Assembly (NCBI GenBank): GCA_028282725.1
Contig: JANQHF010000120.1
Coordinates: 1-64,000, forward strand
DNA: 64,000 nucleotides
Source: Saprospiraceae bacterium
Lineage (GTDB): Bacteria > Bacteroidota > Bacteroidia > Chitinophagales > Saprospiraceae
Direction: 5' to 3'
The notes below the pieces were generated by a model. That model made no database searches. It was not told the origin of the DNA and was given only the letters and a program-made list of their open reading frames with translations. Positions 53,692-63,487 of this stretch are shown here, in pieces (position 1 is the first letter of the stretch; the number at the start of each line of letters is the position of its first letter). Both the position numbers and the translations under genes were made by a program.

Positions 53692-55824
53692 TCAATCAAC
53701 AACTGTAACATCTCCGGCAAAGGTACGTACATCACCATCGATAAACCGAACTTTAGCCATCCAGATGTAGACACCCGGATTTACTTTTTGATTCGTAGGT
53801 GAAGATATTCCGTCCCAACCTACATAGATATCTCCTCCGGGATGAAAATTTTGTTCTTTATAAAGTTCATTTCCCCAGCGATCGAAAATCCAAATACTCT
53901 CTACCATATCCACAGCTTCATTGGAGGAAACTTTGAAAATGCCATTATCAGGATTGGATGGATTGAGGGAGATGATATTAGGGGCTATGAATGGTTTGAA
54001 ATCAGTGGTAAAAACCGTTATTTGCTCAGATTGAATACAGCCATCCTGATCTTCTACAGTCAATGTATATGTAGTCGTGCCAGGAGGGATAACTTCAGGG
54101 TTCGGACAATCCGAACACAGCAGTCCATCCGGAGGAGTCCATGTATAGATAAGTCTTCTGTCGAGAGGAGAAAAGTCTGAAAACAACTGACCTCCCAGGC
54201 CAAGTGCAATAGTGTCTTGAGGTACCCGGAGAAAAAGCATGATTTCTACAGGTTGATTGACCACAACACTCTGACTTGATTCACAACCCTTGATATCGAC
54301 CACATCTACAGTATATCCTCCGGCAGCTATACCCTGGAAAATTTCATTAGGCTGAAAAACTCCTCCATCAAAGGCATAAAGATATTCCGGTGATCCATTC
54401 AAAACATTAGCAGTTATAATACCATCGTTTGACTCAAAACATGTTACATCAGTCACCTGTAAATCAAGTTCAAGAGGACTCATTTCATCACAGCAAGGAT
54501 CAATATTCAAGTCCTCTACCTCCGTGACCCGGCAACCTCTCGATGATTCCACGGTCAGAACAGCAATCTTGGGACCAAAGGACTCATAAATAACTTCATG
54601 GGGACCACTGCCAGTGGCAAATTCGGGTTGAGCTCCTTCCCCGAATCTCCATTGATAATTGACAATCGGATCTGTTTGTGAACTTGAATTGTCCTCAAAT
54701 AGGATGGTCTGATCACATTTAAAATCATCAGTTGCCTTAAATGTAAAATCGGTCTCCGGACCACGAAATTCACCTGTGCCTCCGAATTCTATGGTGAAAC
54801 CAAAACCACTTTCTGAAAAATTGTTGACAATCAGGGCATAACTCTCTCCTTCAACCATATCCAGAGGTGCTAAAAAATTATTATCCCCAGGTTGACAACC
54901 GGCAAATTCAACCACGTCACCGTCACCTTCCATCAGACCTGTGGGCCCCTTACAGGGAGCATCACTCACCGGGCTGCCTATGCCATTCGATCCGGAAGCC
55001 ATGCACATCAATAATTCTTTATTACTGCAATCTTCTAACCCAAGAGGAAGACGGTATATGGCAAAGTCCAGGTCTTCTTCGGGGTCTTCATTATTCGGAA
55101 AGAGTGTAAAAGTGAGCGTACCGTTATTTTTTGCCGTCCACTTATACCATACAGAACCTGTCTCTGATGGATCAACAGGCTGATTCGGCAGACTATTTGG
55201 GGTGATTCCATCCAGGCAGGATCCTTCGGCTTCATCTGCCTGAAGTCCTACTCCTTCTATGCGTTCTACTACAAATGAATTTTTGCCACATAGTATTACA
55301 GCATCCGAACAATCTTGCTTTGGATCAGGAACAGGTATAAAATCAGACAAGCAAATCTGAAAGGTTCCCGCATCAGAATTTCTCGAACTCACTCTAATAT
55401 AGTGTACGCGGCCAATAATAAGATCGGTATAGAGCTTTTCAAAGATATCATTCACACCTTCTGCTCTCCTTTCACAGCTAATCAAAGTCAATGCCGAGCA
55501 TCTCCCCTCATATATTCCCAAAGCAACATTATCGAGGGTTTCAATTGTGTTATCCCCACTACCAAAAAATCGCAGTAATAGTCCGGGTTTTCGAGGAACA
55601 AATGAAAACCATACATCACTTTCTTCGTCTTGCTCACCCCAGCAGTCCGGGCTTATGTTGCTGGAAGTGCTGGCTCCAGCATTGGAGAATATATCAGAAC
55701 AAAAGTTTTCCAGATCGTCGATGACAACTGCAGTAAAACATTCATCATTATTGACTTGTCCGAATAATTGATTATATGGCAAGAAGAAAAAAGTGAACAG
55801 GATATTTAGAAAAGTTGTCTTCAT
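53692..55824 (-). CDS. secreted protein with gliding-motility-associated C-terminal domain (T9SS cargo)
   Basis: 710-aa exported protein. Signal peptide (to FGQVNN), two jelly-roll/CUB-like domains with DAEVWFSF-type strands (residues ~25-165 and ~170-345), a PKD-like domain (~360-440, ending in SSRGCRVTEVEDLNIDPCC), a SprB-like repeat (~445-520, VTCFESNDGIITANVLNGSPEYLYAF is compressed here to its core GIITANV) and a type-B C-terminal sorting domain (~620-710, with WIFDRWGNELYKEQNF and VNPGVYIWMAKV). It is exported by type IX secretion and anchored outside; a structural or adhesive role is likely. Confidence 0.9.
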   Translation of the reverse strand: MKTTFLNILFTFFFLPYNQLFGQVNNDECFTAVVIDDLENFCSDIFSNAGASTSSNISPDCWGEQDEESDVWFSFVPRKPGLLLRFFGSGDNTIETLDNVALGIYEGRCSALTLISCERRAEGVNDIFEKLYTDLIIGRVHYIRVSSRNSDAGTFQICLSDFIPVPDPKQDCSDAVILCGKNSFVVERIEGVGLQADEAEGSCLDGITPNSLPNQPVDPSETGSVWYKWTAKNNGTLTFTLFPNNEDPEEDLDFAIYRLPLGLEDCSNKELLMCMASGSNGIGSPVSDAPCKGPTGLMEGDGDVVEFAGCQPGDNNFLAPLDMVEGESYALIVNNFSESGFGFTIEFGGTGEFRGPETDFTFKATDDFKCDQTILFEDNSSSQTDPIVNYQWRFGEGAQPEFATGSGPHEVIYESFGPKIAVLTVESSRGCRVTEVEDLNIDPCCDEMSPLELDLQVTDVTCFESNDGIITANVLNGSPEYLYAFDGGVFQPNEIFQGIAAGGYTVDVVDIKGCESSQSVVVNQPVEIMLFLRVPQDTIALGLGGQLFSDFSPLDRRLIYTWTPPDGLLCSDCPNPEVIPPGTTTYTLTVEDQDGCIQSEQITVFTTDFKPFIAPNIISLNPSNPDNGIFKVSSNEAVDMVESIWIFDRWGNELYKEQNFHPGGDIYVGWDGISSPTNQKVNPGVYIWMAKVRFIDGDVRTFAGDVTVVD

Positions 55825-55914
55825 AACATTAACGAGATCCCAAATACAAGTATAACGGTATCCCCTCTTGATATCTTCGTAACACTATGTTAAAATCCAT
55901 TCTATCTTTATTCC

Positions 55915-56583
55915 ATGCTTTATATTGTTCCTACCCCGATCGGTAACTTGGAAGACATGTCACCCAGGGCAATACGAATCCTGAAAGAAGTCGACTACAT
56001 CCTTGCGGAAGACACGCGCAACTCCGGGAATCTGCTCAAGGCATTTTCGATCGATACCAGGATGCATTCCTACCACGCACATAATGAGCATGTCAAAACT
56101 AAAAGTGTTCTTATCGATCTTCAGGCCGGGAAGGAAATAGCCCTGATCTCAGATGCAGGTACTCCGGGTATTTCTGATCCTGGTTATTTACTGGTCCGGA
56201 CTTGTCATGAGTATGAAATACGAGTCTCCTGTTTGCCGGGTCCGAACGCATTAATCCCAGCATTGGTCATGTCGGGACTTCCTTGTGATCGATTTTTTTT
56301 CGAAGGATTTCTACCTCAAAAAAAGGGGCGAAAGAAGCGCTGGGAATTTCTTGCAGGACTTGAATGTACACTGGCCTTCTTTGAATCTCCCCACAGGATT
56401 CAGAGATTTATCAAGGAAGCTGCGTCCTATTTAAATCCCAAAAGAGAAATAGCGTTGGTAAAAGAGGTCAGCAAGTATTATGAAAAGGTCTACAGAGGAT
56501 CCATCGAAAACTTAGCTGACCAATTAACTGGTCAGAAAATGAAAGGAGAGTTTGTAGTCGTTATTGGTAAATCAGAATTCTAA
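55915..56583 (+). CDS. rsmI: 16S rRNA (cytidine-2'-O)-methyltransferase RsmI
   Basis: 222-aa tetrapyrrole-methylase-like enzyme that methylates C1402 of 16S rRNA. The N-terminal LYIVPTPIGNLEDMSPRAIRIL, AEDTRNSGNLL, SDAGTPGISDPGYLLV and FEGFLPQKKGRKKRW motifs are all present. Slightly short because it lacks the small C-terminal extension of E. coli RsmI. It starts the operon with DUF1648 and the GH5-like lipoprotein (2-bp gap). Confidence 0.94.
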   Translation: MLYIVPTPIGNLEDMSPRAIRILKEVDYILAEDTRNSGNLLKAFSIDTRMHSYHAHNEHVKTKSVLIDLQAGKEIALISDAGTPGISDPGYLLVRTCHEYEIRVSCLPGPNALIPALVMSGLPCDRFFFEGFLPQKKGRKKRWEFLAGLECTLAFFESPHRIQRFIKEAASYLNPKREIALVKEVSKYYEKVYRGSIENLADQLTGQKMKGEFVVVIGKSEF

Positions 56584-56585
56584 TC

Positions 56586-57080
56586 ATGGCGAATGACCGA
56601 CCCAAATTAAAAATTGAAAAAGATCAACTGGATTATTTTTTGGAATGGGCAGCTTTGGCAACCCTTCTGCTTACATTTATCATACCTCAGCAATATTATG
56701 CTTCCCTTCCTGAAAGTATACCAACACATTTCGGTATTGACGGAGAAGCTGATGCCTTTGGCAGTAAACGGTCTTTGTGGATTCTTCCGATCATTTCATT
56801 AGCCATATTTATTCTTTTTTATTTCATCAGCAAGATTCCTCATAAATTCAATTATCCAAGAGCAATTAATGAACAAAACGCTTATGCAAATTACAAACAT
56901 GCACTGAGAGGAATGCGGCTCCTCCTGTTATTTATACTGGCTGCATTTCTGTATGTAATTTGGATGTCTATCCAGGTTGGTCTGGGCAATCGTACGGGTC
57001 TAGGATGGTCATTTGTTCTTGTATTTTTAACAACGATATTCGGTCTGATTTTCTATCTCACAAAAGGATTCAAAAAATGA
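56586..57080 (+). CDS. DUF1648-type membrane protein
   Basis: 164-aa protein with four hydrophobic helices. The first extracellular stretch, SLPESIPTHFGIDGEADAFGSK, is the DUF1648 signature. Function unknown. Its stop overlaps the ATG of the next gene as ATGA. Confidence 0.85.
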   Translation: MANDRPKLKIEKDQLDYFLEWAALATLLLTFIIPQQYYASLPESIPTHFGIDGEADAFGSKRSLWILPIISLAIFILFYFISKIPHKFNYPRAINEQNAYANYKHALRGMRLLLLFILAAFLYVIWMSIQVGLGNRTGLGWSFVLVFLTTIFGLIFYLTKGFKK

Positions 57081-58210
57081 AGTGGTATTACATCTTGATT
57101 CTTTCATGTCTTTTATTTTCCAATTGTGAATCTTCCAAGAATGAAGACATAGAAGAAAAGCCGCGGACTGTCTGGACCGCAGAAGAAGCGTGGGATTGGT
57201 ATAATGATCAGACATGGAAAGTCGGAGCAAATTTTAATCCCGCCTATTCTGTCAATCAATTAGAATTTTGGATGGATGAAACCTGGGATGCTGAGGCAAT
57301 AAAGAGAGAATTGCAATGGGCATCGGACATCGGGATGAATGTCATGAGGGTATATCTGCATAACCTGCTCTGGCAGCATGAAAAAGAAGAGTTCATTAAT
57401 CATCTGGACGAATATTTATCTATTGCAGACAGTTATGATGTTAAGACCATCTTTGTGCTTTTGGATGATGTCTGGCATCCCAATCCCTTCTATGGGAAAC
57501 AATTGGACCCCATACCACATGTTCATAACTCGCGTTGGGTTCAGGCACCTGGAGCCGCTGTATTGATTAACGTAGAGCATCACGATGTGCTCTATCCTTA
57601 TATCAACGGAGTAATCAGCAGGTATGCCAATGACGACCGTGTAGTAATGTGGGATTTATACAATGAACCGGACAACGTATCACCCCAAACAGGTGAATTG
57701 GCCGGCAAGGCATACTATTCATTGGAATTACTTAAAAAAGTCGTTCGTTGGGCGCACAGCGCCCAACCCAGTCAGCCAATTACAATTGGCATATGGAGGG
57801 GCGACATCAATCACTGGGGCAATCTCGACAGTCTACCTTCGATAGATAGCTTCATGGTCACTCACTCGGATATCGTAAGTTTTCATGCCTATGATGGATC
57901 GCTGGAAGATGTAAAAGAAAAAATCAATCAATTAAAGAACTATGGGAAGCCTATGATTTGTACGGAGTATTTGGCACGTGGCCGCGGAAATACATTTCAA
58001 TCTCTATTGCCTTTGTTTCGCGATGAGAACATTTGGGCAATCAATTGGGGACTGGTCAGTGGAAAGACACAAACCATTTATCCCTGGGAATCATGGAACA
58101 TAAAATACACCTCCGAACCGGACATTTGGCATCACGATATATTCAGAAAGGATGGTACACCATATGATCAGGAAGAAGTAGATCTTATTCGAAACATCAC
58201 AAGTAATTAA
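57077..58210 (+). CDS. GH5-like glycoside hydrolase lipoprotein
   Basis: 377-aa lipoprotein (MKWYYILILSCLLFSNC). A TIM-barrel hydrolase in the style of GH5 with the acid/base Glu197 in LYNEPDN and the likely nucleophile Glu297 in MICTEYLARG. The start at 57077 overlaps the preceding gene by ATGA; a longer frame upstream would lie inside that gene. The substrate, a beta-glycan, cannot be told. Confidence 0.85.
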   Translation: MKWYYILILSCLLFSNCESSKNEDIEEKPRTVWTAEEAWDWYNDQTWKVGANFNPAYSVNQLEFWMDETWDAEAIKRELQWASDIGMNVMRVYLHNLLWQHEKEEFINHLDEYLSIADSYDVKTIFVLLDDVWHPNPFYGKQLDPIPHVHNSRWVQAPGAAVLINVEHHDVLYPYINGVISRYANDDRVVMWDLYNEPDNVSPQTGELAGKAYYSLELLKKVVRWAHSAQPSQPITIGIWRGDINHWGNLDSLPSIDSFMVTHSDIVSFHAYDGSLEDVKEKINQLKNYGKPMICTEYLARGRGNTFQSLLPLFRDENIWAINWGLVSGKTQTIYPWESWNIKYTSEPDIWHHDIFRKDGTPYDQEEVDLIRNITSN

Positions 58211-58211
58211 A

Positions 58212-58574
58212 ATGCATGTAATTGTTAAAATACTCATCGGCCTTTTGGCTATGCTCCATTTATACTTTTTATGGTTGGAAATGTTCGCCTGGACAAGCAG
58301 AGGTCCGAAGGTGTTCAAGAATTTTCCCAAGGAACTTTTCGAACCGACAAAGTCTTTAGCAGCTAACCAGGGTCTTTATAATGGGTTTTTAGTTGCGGGA
58401 CTTATCTGGTCCCTTCTTGTAAATGACCGTCCCTGGAATTATTATATTGCAATATTCTTCACTTGTTGTATTCTGGTTGCGGGAATTTACGGAGCGATAT
58501 CTGCTGATAAGAAGATCTTTTTTGTCCAAGGTCTTCCTGCATTGATCACCCTGATTCTTTTGCACATTTTATAA
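58212..58574 (+). CDS. DUF1304 membrane protein
   Basis: 120-aa protein with four helices of the DUF1304 family: start VKILIGLLAMLHLYFLWLEMFAW, and NQGLYNGFLVAGLIW in the middle. Starts 1 bp after the GH5-like gene stop. Function unknown. Confidence 0.88.
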   Translation: MHVIVKILIGLLAMLHLYFLWLEMFAWTSRGPKVFKNFPKELFEPTKSLAANQGLYNGFLVAGLIWSLLVNDRPWNYYIAIFFTCCILVAGIYGAISADKKIFFVQGLPALITLILLHIL

Positions 58575-58583
58575 TATTGATAT

Positions 58584-58751
58584 ATGACAGCTCGTAGTCA
58601 AAGAGCCCTGATTTTTGGTATTGCGTTAGCAATCGGAATGGCAGCGATCGACTGGGCAAGTGGGCAATCAATTAACGTCCTGAAAATATTGGTTGGTGGT
58701 CTGGTCGGTGGCTGTGTATACTGGTGGATCTTAAAGTGGCAAGGGAGATGA
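58584..58751 (+). CDS. small two-helix membrane protein (55 aa)
   Basis: A 55-aa frame missed by length cut-offs: ATG 58584, TGA ending at 58751. Two hydrophobic helices (LIFGIALAIGMAAIDWA and ILVGGLVGGCVYWWIL) joined by a short loop. It lies 9 bp behind the DUF1304 gene in the same direction. No family recognised. Confidence 0.68.
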   Translation: MTARSQRALIFGIALAIGMAAIDWASGQSINVLKILVGGLVGGCVYWWILKWQGR

Positions 58752-58808
58752 CGATTGATTCTCAAAATTGAATTTCTACCGTAATGAGAAGTCTGAAATC
58801 AAAATAGT

Positions 58809-59360
58809 ATGAATCGGAGAACAGCTATTTATTCACTCGCGACGATCACAGGTGGAATGGCATTATTCCCGGCTTGTGTTGATTCTCTAAAACTTGAAAT
58901 TACGACAGGAGAAAAATTGTTCTTCAACTCAAATCAAAGTGCCTGGCTGGAAGCGATATCTGAATCCGTACTACCAAAAGGAGATCTTGATTTGACAACA
59001 TTCGAGTCATTTACTGAATTTGTTTCCAAAATGATCAACTTCCAAAAGTCTGGAGAACAGATCGATTCATTCATTAATGGTTACAATCAGTGTACTAAGG
59101 ACATTAGAAAGTTATATCATTCCAATATTCAGATGATTACCCCTGATCAGATTGTAGACTACTTCTCAAATATCATCGAAGAAGAACTTCCTCAGCAATT
59201 TGATCCTCGCGAAGAGCAGAATTCGATTGATAAGAAGTACTTCTGCGAAGAAGTTCGGGGATTGAGTATTTGGCATTTTACTACATCCAAAGAATATCAG
59301 GAAGAAGTTCTTGAATTCAAAATGATTCCTGATCCCTGGGAAGCGTGTGTTGAGCATTAG
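58809..59360 (+). CDS. gluconate 2-dehydrogenase subunit 3-like protein
   Basis: 183-aa exported protein of the gluconate-2-dehydrogenase subunit-3 family, the small partner of GMC-type dehydrogenases. N-terminus NRRTAIYSLATITGGMALFPAC combines a weak Tat-like motif with a lipobox. The core NQSAWLEAISESVLPKGD and the C-terminal FCEEVRGLSIWHFTTSKEYQEE are as expected. It is placed 13 bp before the GMC oxidoreductase gene. Confidence 0.9.
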   Translation: MNRRTAIYSLATITGGMALFPACVDSLKLEITTGEKLFFNSNQSAWLEAISESVLPKGDLDLTTFESFTEFVSKMINFQKSGEQIDSFINGYNQCTKDIRKLYHSNIQMITPDQIVDYFSNIIEEELPQQFDPREEQNSIDKKYFCEEVRGLSIWHFTTSKEYQEEVLEFKMIPDPWEACVEH

Positions 59361-59373
59361 TTACACAACCATT

Positions 59374-61071
59374 ATGTCGAATTCAAATACATTTGATGCA
59401 ATCGTTATTGGAGCCGGAATGAGTGGAGGCTGGTCCGCCAAGGAATTGTGTGACCAGGGTATAAAAACACTGCTGGTAGAAAGAGGACCGGATGTACAAC
59501 ATATCAAGGACTACCCTACAGCCACGCTAAATCCATGGGAATTTGAACACAGGGGAGAAATATCAATAGAAGACAAACAGGCCAATCCGGCAATTGCAAG
59601 ATGTTATGCCTATCGAGAAGATAATAAACATTTCTTTGTCAAAGACCAGGAGCATCCTTACATACAAGATGAACCATTTGATTGGATCAGGGGCTACCAG
59701 GTTGGTGGAAAATCCCTGATGTGGGCACGACAGACCCAAAGATGGAGCAACTATGATTTTACTGGACCCCTCAGAGACGGATTTGTGATAGACTGGCCAA
59801 TCAGGTACGAGGATTTGGCGCCTTGGTATGACAAAGTTGAAACATTTGTTGGAATCGCTGGTAATCGCGATGGAATTGACTCTTTACCAGATGGAATATT
59901 TCTACCACCTTGGAAATTGAACTGTGTTGAAGAATACTTCCGGAACGAAATGAAGAAACACTATGGTGACCGCCACGTTATCTTTGCTCGCTGCGCACAT
60001 CTCTCACAACCCGGGGACATCCATCTTCAACAGGGCAGAGGTCAATGTATGAGCAGGACGGAATGCGAACGAGGCTGCCCCCTGGGAGGCTATTTTAGTG
60101 CGAATTCTTCAACAATTCCATGGGCTCTAAAGACGGGCAATCTTACGTTGCGACCGGATTCCGTAGTGCATTCGATCATTTACGATGCTGAATCCAATAA
60201 AGCGACGGGTATCAGGGTAATCAATAAGAATACGAAAGCCACGACTGAATACTTTGCCAAATTGATCTTTATTAATGCCGGTGCTCTGAATACCAATCTC
60301 ATACTATTAAACTCGCGCTCTGAGAGGTTTCCCGATGGTCTGGGAAATCACAATGGTCTATTGGGAAAATTTGTTGCATTCCACAATTATCGGGCGAGGA
60401 TTTCGGCCATTTATGAAGGAATGCTGGACAAGCGGACGAAGGGTAAAAGACCATCCGGAGGATACATACCTAGATTCAGAAATATCTATAGACAAGAGAC
60501 CGGGTTTTTAAGGGGCTATGCTGCAGGATTCGGAGCAAGCAGATATCCACAAAGAAGTTTTGATGGAATCGGGCAACAATTAAAAGACAACTTATATGCC
60601 AGCCCCGAACTTGGCCCGTGGCGTGTCGGCTCCCATATGATGGGGGAGACAATTCCCAAAGAATCAAATACTGTCAGCCTGGATGAAGAACAAAGGGATG
60701 AATGGGGAATACCTCTACTACATATCTCTGTGAAATACGATGAAAATGATGAATTGATGATCCGGGATTTTCTTGATCAATTTTCTGAAATGTATGAAAA
60801 GGCCGGCTTCAAAGAGATAAGAACCCATGATGACCATAGAGCTCCCGGATTGGATATTCATGAAATGGGCGGGGTCAGGATGGGACGAGATCCAAAGAAT
60901 TCATTGTTAAATGGTTGGAATCAACTTCATTCATGTAAAAATGTTTATGTAACAGATGGGGCGTGTATGACATCGACATCTACGCAAAATCCATCTTTGA
61001 CCTACATGGCCATAGCAGCCAGGGCTGCTAATCATGCTGTAGATCAATTGAAAAAAGGAAATATTATCTAG
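59374..61071 (+). CDS. GMC-family oxidoreductase, large subunit of a sugar/polyol dehydrogenase
   Basis: 565 aa from ATG 59374 (a GTG at 59347 would overlap the gene before). FAD-binding GAGMSGGWSAKELCDQG near the start, the RQTQRWSNYDFTGP region, and the C-terminal GACMTSTSTQNPSLTYMAIAARAANHA as in GMC oxidoreductases. With the subunit-3 protein it probably oxidises a sugar or polyol on the outer face of the membrane; a cytochrome partner is not visible here. Confidence 0.92.
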   Translation: MSNSNTFDAIVIGAGMSGGWSAKELCDQGIKTLLVERGPDVQHIKDYPTATLNPWEFEHRGEISIEDKQANPAIARCYAYREDNKHFFVKDQEHPYIQDEPFDWIRGYQVGGKSLMWARQTQRWSNYDFTGPLRDGFVIDWPIRYEDLAPWYDKVETFVGIAGNRDGIDSLPDGIFLPPWKLNCVEEYFRNEMKKHYGDRHVIFARCAHLSQPGDIHLQQGRGQCMSRTECERGCPLGGYFSANSSTIPWALKTGNLTLRPDSVVHSIIYDAESNKATGIRVINKNTKATTEYFAKLIFINAGALNTNLILLNSRSERFPDGLGNHNGLLGKFVAFHNYRARISAIYEGMLDKRTKGKRPSGGYIPRFRNIYRQETGFLRGYAAGFGASRYPQRSFDGIGQQLKDNLYASPELGPWRVGSHMMGETIPKESNTVSLDEEQRDEWGIPLLHISVKYDENDELMIRDFLDQFSEMYEKAGFKEIRTHDDHRAPGLDIHEMGGVRMGRDPKNSLLNGWNQLHSCKNVYVTDGACMTSTSTQNPSLTYMAIAARAANHAVDQLKKGNII

Positions 61072-61145
61072 TGAGCGCCGTAAGTGACAATGAGATCCAT
61101 ACGCATGCCGGTACTGATACGTTTATCGTTTAGAAGTTTTCTCAG

Positions 61146-62444
61146 GTGAGCAAAGGAGTGATCAAAACAAGTTTGATAGGATTGGCCAGCTGGATTATGG
61201 TTTCATTCGGCGCTTCTGCATCAATAGCCCAGGTGAGAGGTCTGGATCTATTGGATGAAGGAGGTAAGGCGCAGATTCCGTTTGAGATAGAGCAAGGTTT
61301 TATCATTGTCAAGATGTGGCTGAATGGAATCATTCCCATCAGGATGATTTTTGACACCGGAGCAGAAAACACCATTCTTTTCGATAAGGAAATTGCTCAA
61401 ATCCTGGGAATCGAATTTGAGAGGCAGATTCCGATCATTGGATCGGATCTTGATTCGGTACTGATCGCCAATATTGCCCGTAACGTGCATACTCGGGTCC
61501 AGGGATGTAATAGCGTCATGAGAGACATCATTGTCCTGGAAGATAATTCCTTGTTGCTCAATGAAAAACTTGGAACAGAGATCAATGGCATATTGGGTGG
61601 TAGTTACTTTTCGAATTTAGTCATAGAAATTGATTATAAAAAAGAGAAATTAATATTCAGACATCCCCAAAGTTTCAACCCTCCTGAAAAAAATTATCAT
61701 GTATATGACTTGAGAATTATCAGTAATAAACCCTATGTCAAAGGCAACGTGTCTATCTCAGGTGAACAAATGAATCAACTGAATCTGCTGGTGGACACCG
61801 GGGCTGCACTACCCTTTCTCATTCATACGAATACCGATAGTACCCTCGTCTTACCTGAGCGTGTAATGGTCGGAAACGTTGGTTTTGGATTGTCAGGTGT
61901 TATTTATGGGTATCGCGGTAAAAGCAAAAGATTTGAATTAGGAGATCTTTACTTCAATGAAATAGTGACGAGTTTTCAGGATTTACTATTCGAGGAATTG
62001 GATAAAAATGTCCAACTGGTCCGAAATGGTATTATTGGGAATAATCTATTATCGCGATTTAGAGTTTTGATCGATTACACCAGAGGAAAATTTTACTTAA
62101 GGCCTCTTAAGAAAAAATATAATAAGGACTTCACCTTTGATAAAAGCGGTATAACTCTTTTTGCCGTAGGGCCTGATCTGAAGCAATATTATGTCGTTGC
62201 GGTGATAAAAGACTCTCCTGCTGATGAGGCCGGAATCACGCCCGGAGATTTGATTACCCGGGTCGGCAGGAAGAGGGCTAAAAGAATGACCCTTCAGGAT
62301 ATCACCGAAAAGTTTACAAAGAAAGAAGGCAAATTGATCAAATTGACGATCAACCGGTCAGGAGAAGAAATCAAAACGTCATTCAGACTAAAAGAGTGGT
62401 TTAACGTAGCAGAACGTTTCCCAAAATCCCCTGAACAGAAATAG
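61146..62444 (+). CDS. retropepsin-like aspartyl protease with PDZ domain
   Basis: 432-aa protein starting at GTG 61146. Signal-like N-terminus (LIGLASWIMVSFGASASIAQ). Two DTG motifs in one chain, IFDTGAEN (~65) and LVDTGAAL (~215), so a complete single-chain aspartic-protease fold is possible. Residues ~335-425 are a PDZ domain (SPADEAGITPGDLITRVGRKRAK). Exported protease of unknown target. It starts ~75 bp after the GMC gene. Confidence 0.88.
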   Translation: MSKGVIKTSLIGLASWIMVSFGASASIAQVRGLDLLDEGGKAQIPFEIEQGFIIVKMWLNGIIPIRMIFDTGAENTILFDKEIAQILGIEFERQIPIIGSDLDSVLIANIARNVHTRVQGCNSVMRDIIVLEDNSLLLNEKLGTEINGILGGSYFSNLVIEIDYKKEKLIFRHPQSFNPPEKNYHVYDLRIISNKPYVKGNVSISGEQMNQLNLLVDTGAALPFLIHTNTDSTLVLPERVMVGNVGFGLSGVIYGYRGKSKRFELGDLYFNEIVTSFQDLLFEELDKNVQLVRNGIIGNNLLSRFRVLIDYTRGKFYLRPLKKKYNKDFTFDKSGITLFAVGPDLKQYYVVAVIKDSPADEAGITPGDLITRVGRKRAKRMTLQDITEKFTKKEGKLIKLTINRSGEEIKTSFRLKEWFNVAERFPKSPEQK

Positions 62445-62475
62445 TTTTAGCCTTTATTAAGTCAATTAATAGTAC

Positions 62476-62483
62476 TACATTTG
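62476..62483 (+). promoter_or_regulatory. -7 element (TAnnTTTG) of rplU-rpmA
   Basis: TACATTTG, about 34 bp before the rplU ATG at 62517. No TTG at -33. Confidence 0.5.
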
Positions 62484-62516
62484 CACGCCGATTTCGGAAT
62501 AGTTAATATTAAGGAC

Positions 62517-62828
62517 ATGTTTGCCATAGTTTCAATCGCCGGACAACAGTATAAGATTACGGAAGGGCAGGAAATTTTTGTTCATAACCTGAATAAAAAT
62601 GAAGGAGAAAAATTAACTTTTGATGATGTCTTACTTGTGGGTAAGGACGATCAAACTACTATAGGAACTCCTCTCGTTGAAAGTGCTTCCGTTAATGTGA
62701 CTGTATTAGGTCAGCAAAAAGGGGATAAGGTTATCGTTTTCAAGAAAAAAAGACGTAAGGGATACAAGGTAAAACGAGGCCACAGGCAATTGTTCACTAA
62801 AATCAAGATTGATTCCATAAAATCATAA
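62517..62828 (+). CDS. rplU: 50S ribosomal protein L21
   Basis: 103-aa L21 from ATG 62517 (MFAIVSIAGQQYKITEGQEI); a longer frame from 62481 would begin in the promoter. Ends in GYKVKRGHRQLFTKIKI as usual. It is a plain L21, without the extra C-terminal helix-hairpin-helix extension that many Bacteroidota L21 proteins carry; that domain is on L27 here. It is followed by rpmA after 3 bp. Confidence 0.95.
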   Translation: MFAIVSIAGQQYKITEGQEIFVHNLNKNEGEKLTFDDVLLVGKDDQTTIGTPLVESASVNVTVLGQQKGDKVIVFKKKRRKGYKVKRGHRQLFTKIKIDSIKS

Positions 62829-62831
62829 CTC

Positions 62832-63467
62832 ATGGCTCATAAAAAAGGTGTTGGTAGTACAGATAACGGACGTGATAGTAAGAGTAAACGTCTTGGTGTG
62901 AAATTATTTGGAGGTCAGCTAGCCATACCCGGTAATATTATCATTCGGCAGCGAGGCACCAAATACCATCCCGGGGAAAATGTAGGAATGGGAAAAGACC
63001 ACACCCTTTATGCCTTAGCGGAAGGTAATGTAGCCTTCATGAAAGGAAGAAAAAACCGGACCTATGTCCATGTGTTGGGTGACGTTATTTCTGCTCCTCC
63101 TGTACAGAAATCGAAGCCCGTAACCCAAAAGAAAGCTGTCAAAAGTGCTTCTGATTCTACCACTGTGACTCCTCCAACGAAAAAGAAGGAAACGGTTAAA
63201 AGCGATAATCTTACCAAGATTGAGGGAATTGGGCCTAAAGTACGGGAATTGCTACATACCGCAGGTATTGCCAGTTATGCTGCTCTTTCAGATTCATCAT
63301 TGGAGGATTTGAAAAAGATCTTGTCTGAAGCTGGTTCCCGTTACCGGACTATGGACCCTACGACCTGGCCACAACAAGCCAAGTTGGCGGCATCGGGAAG
63401 TTGGGAAGAACTATCCAGTCTTCAAGATAAATTGAAAGGAGGTCGGATCGTTGATGAGCAAGAGTAG
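62832..63467 (+). CDS. rpmA: 50S ribosomal protein L27 with fused C-terminal helix-hairpin-helix domain
   Basis: 211-aa protein, more than twice the normal L27 length. Residues 1-86 are ordinary L27 ([40 protein letters not shown]). Residues ~87-124 are a Lys/Ser/Thr-rich linker. Residues ~125-205 are a helix-hairpin-helix domain ([40 protein letters not shown]) that matches the tail of the phasin-like protein at 23969. The mature L27 N-terminus lies in the peptidyl-transferase centre, so the extension would protrude from the surface. Confidence 0.93.
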   Translation: MAHKKGVGSTDNGRDSKSKRLGVKLFGGQLAIPGNIIIRQRGTKYHPGENVGMGKDHTLYALAEGNVAFMKGRKNRTYVHVLGDVISAPPVQKSKPVTQKKAVKSASDSTTVTPPTKKKETVKSDNLTKIEGIGPKVRELLHTAGIASYAALSDSSLEDLKKILSEAGSRYRTMDPTTWPQQAKLAASGSWEELSSLQDKLKGGRIVDEQE

Positions 63468-63487
63468 TTGCTGTTCGTTTTTGGCTC

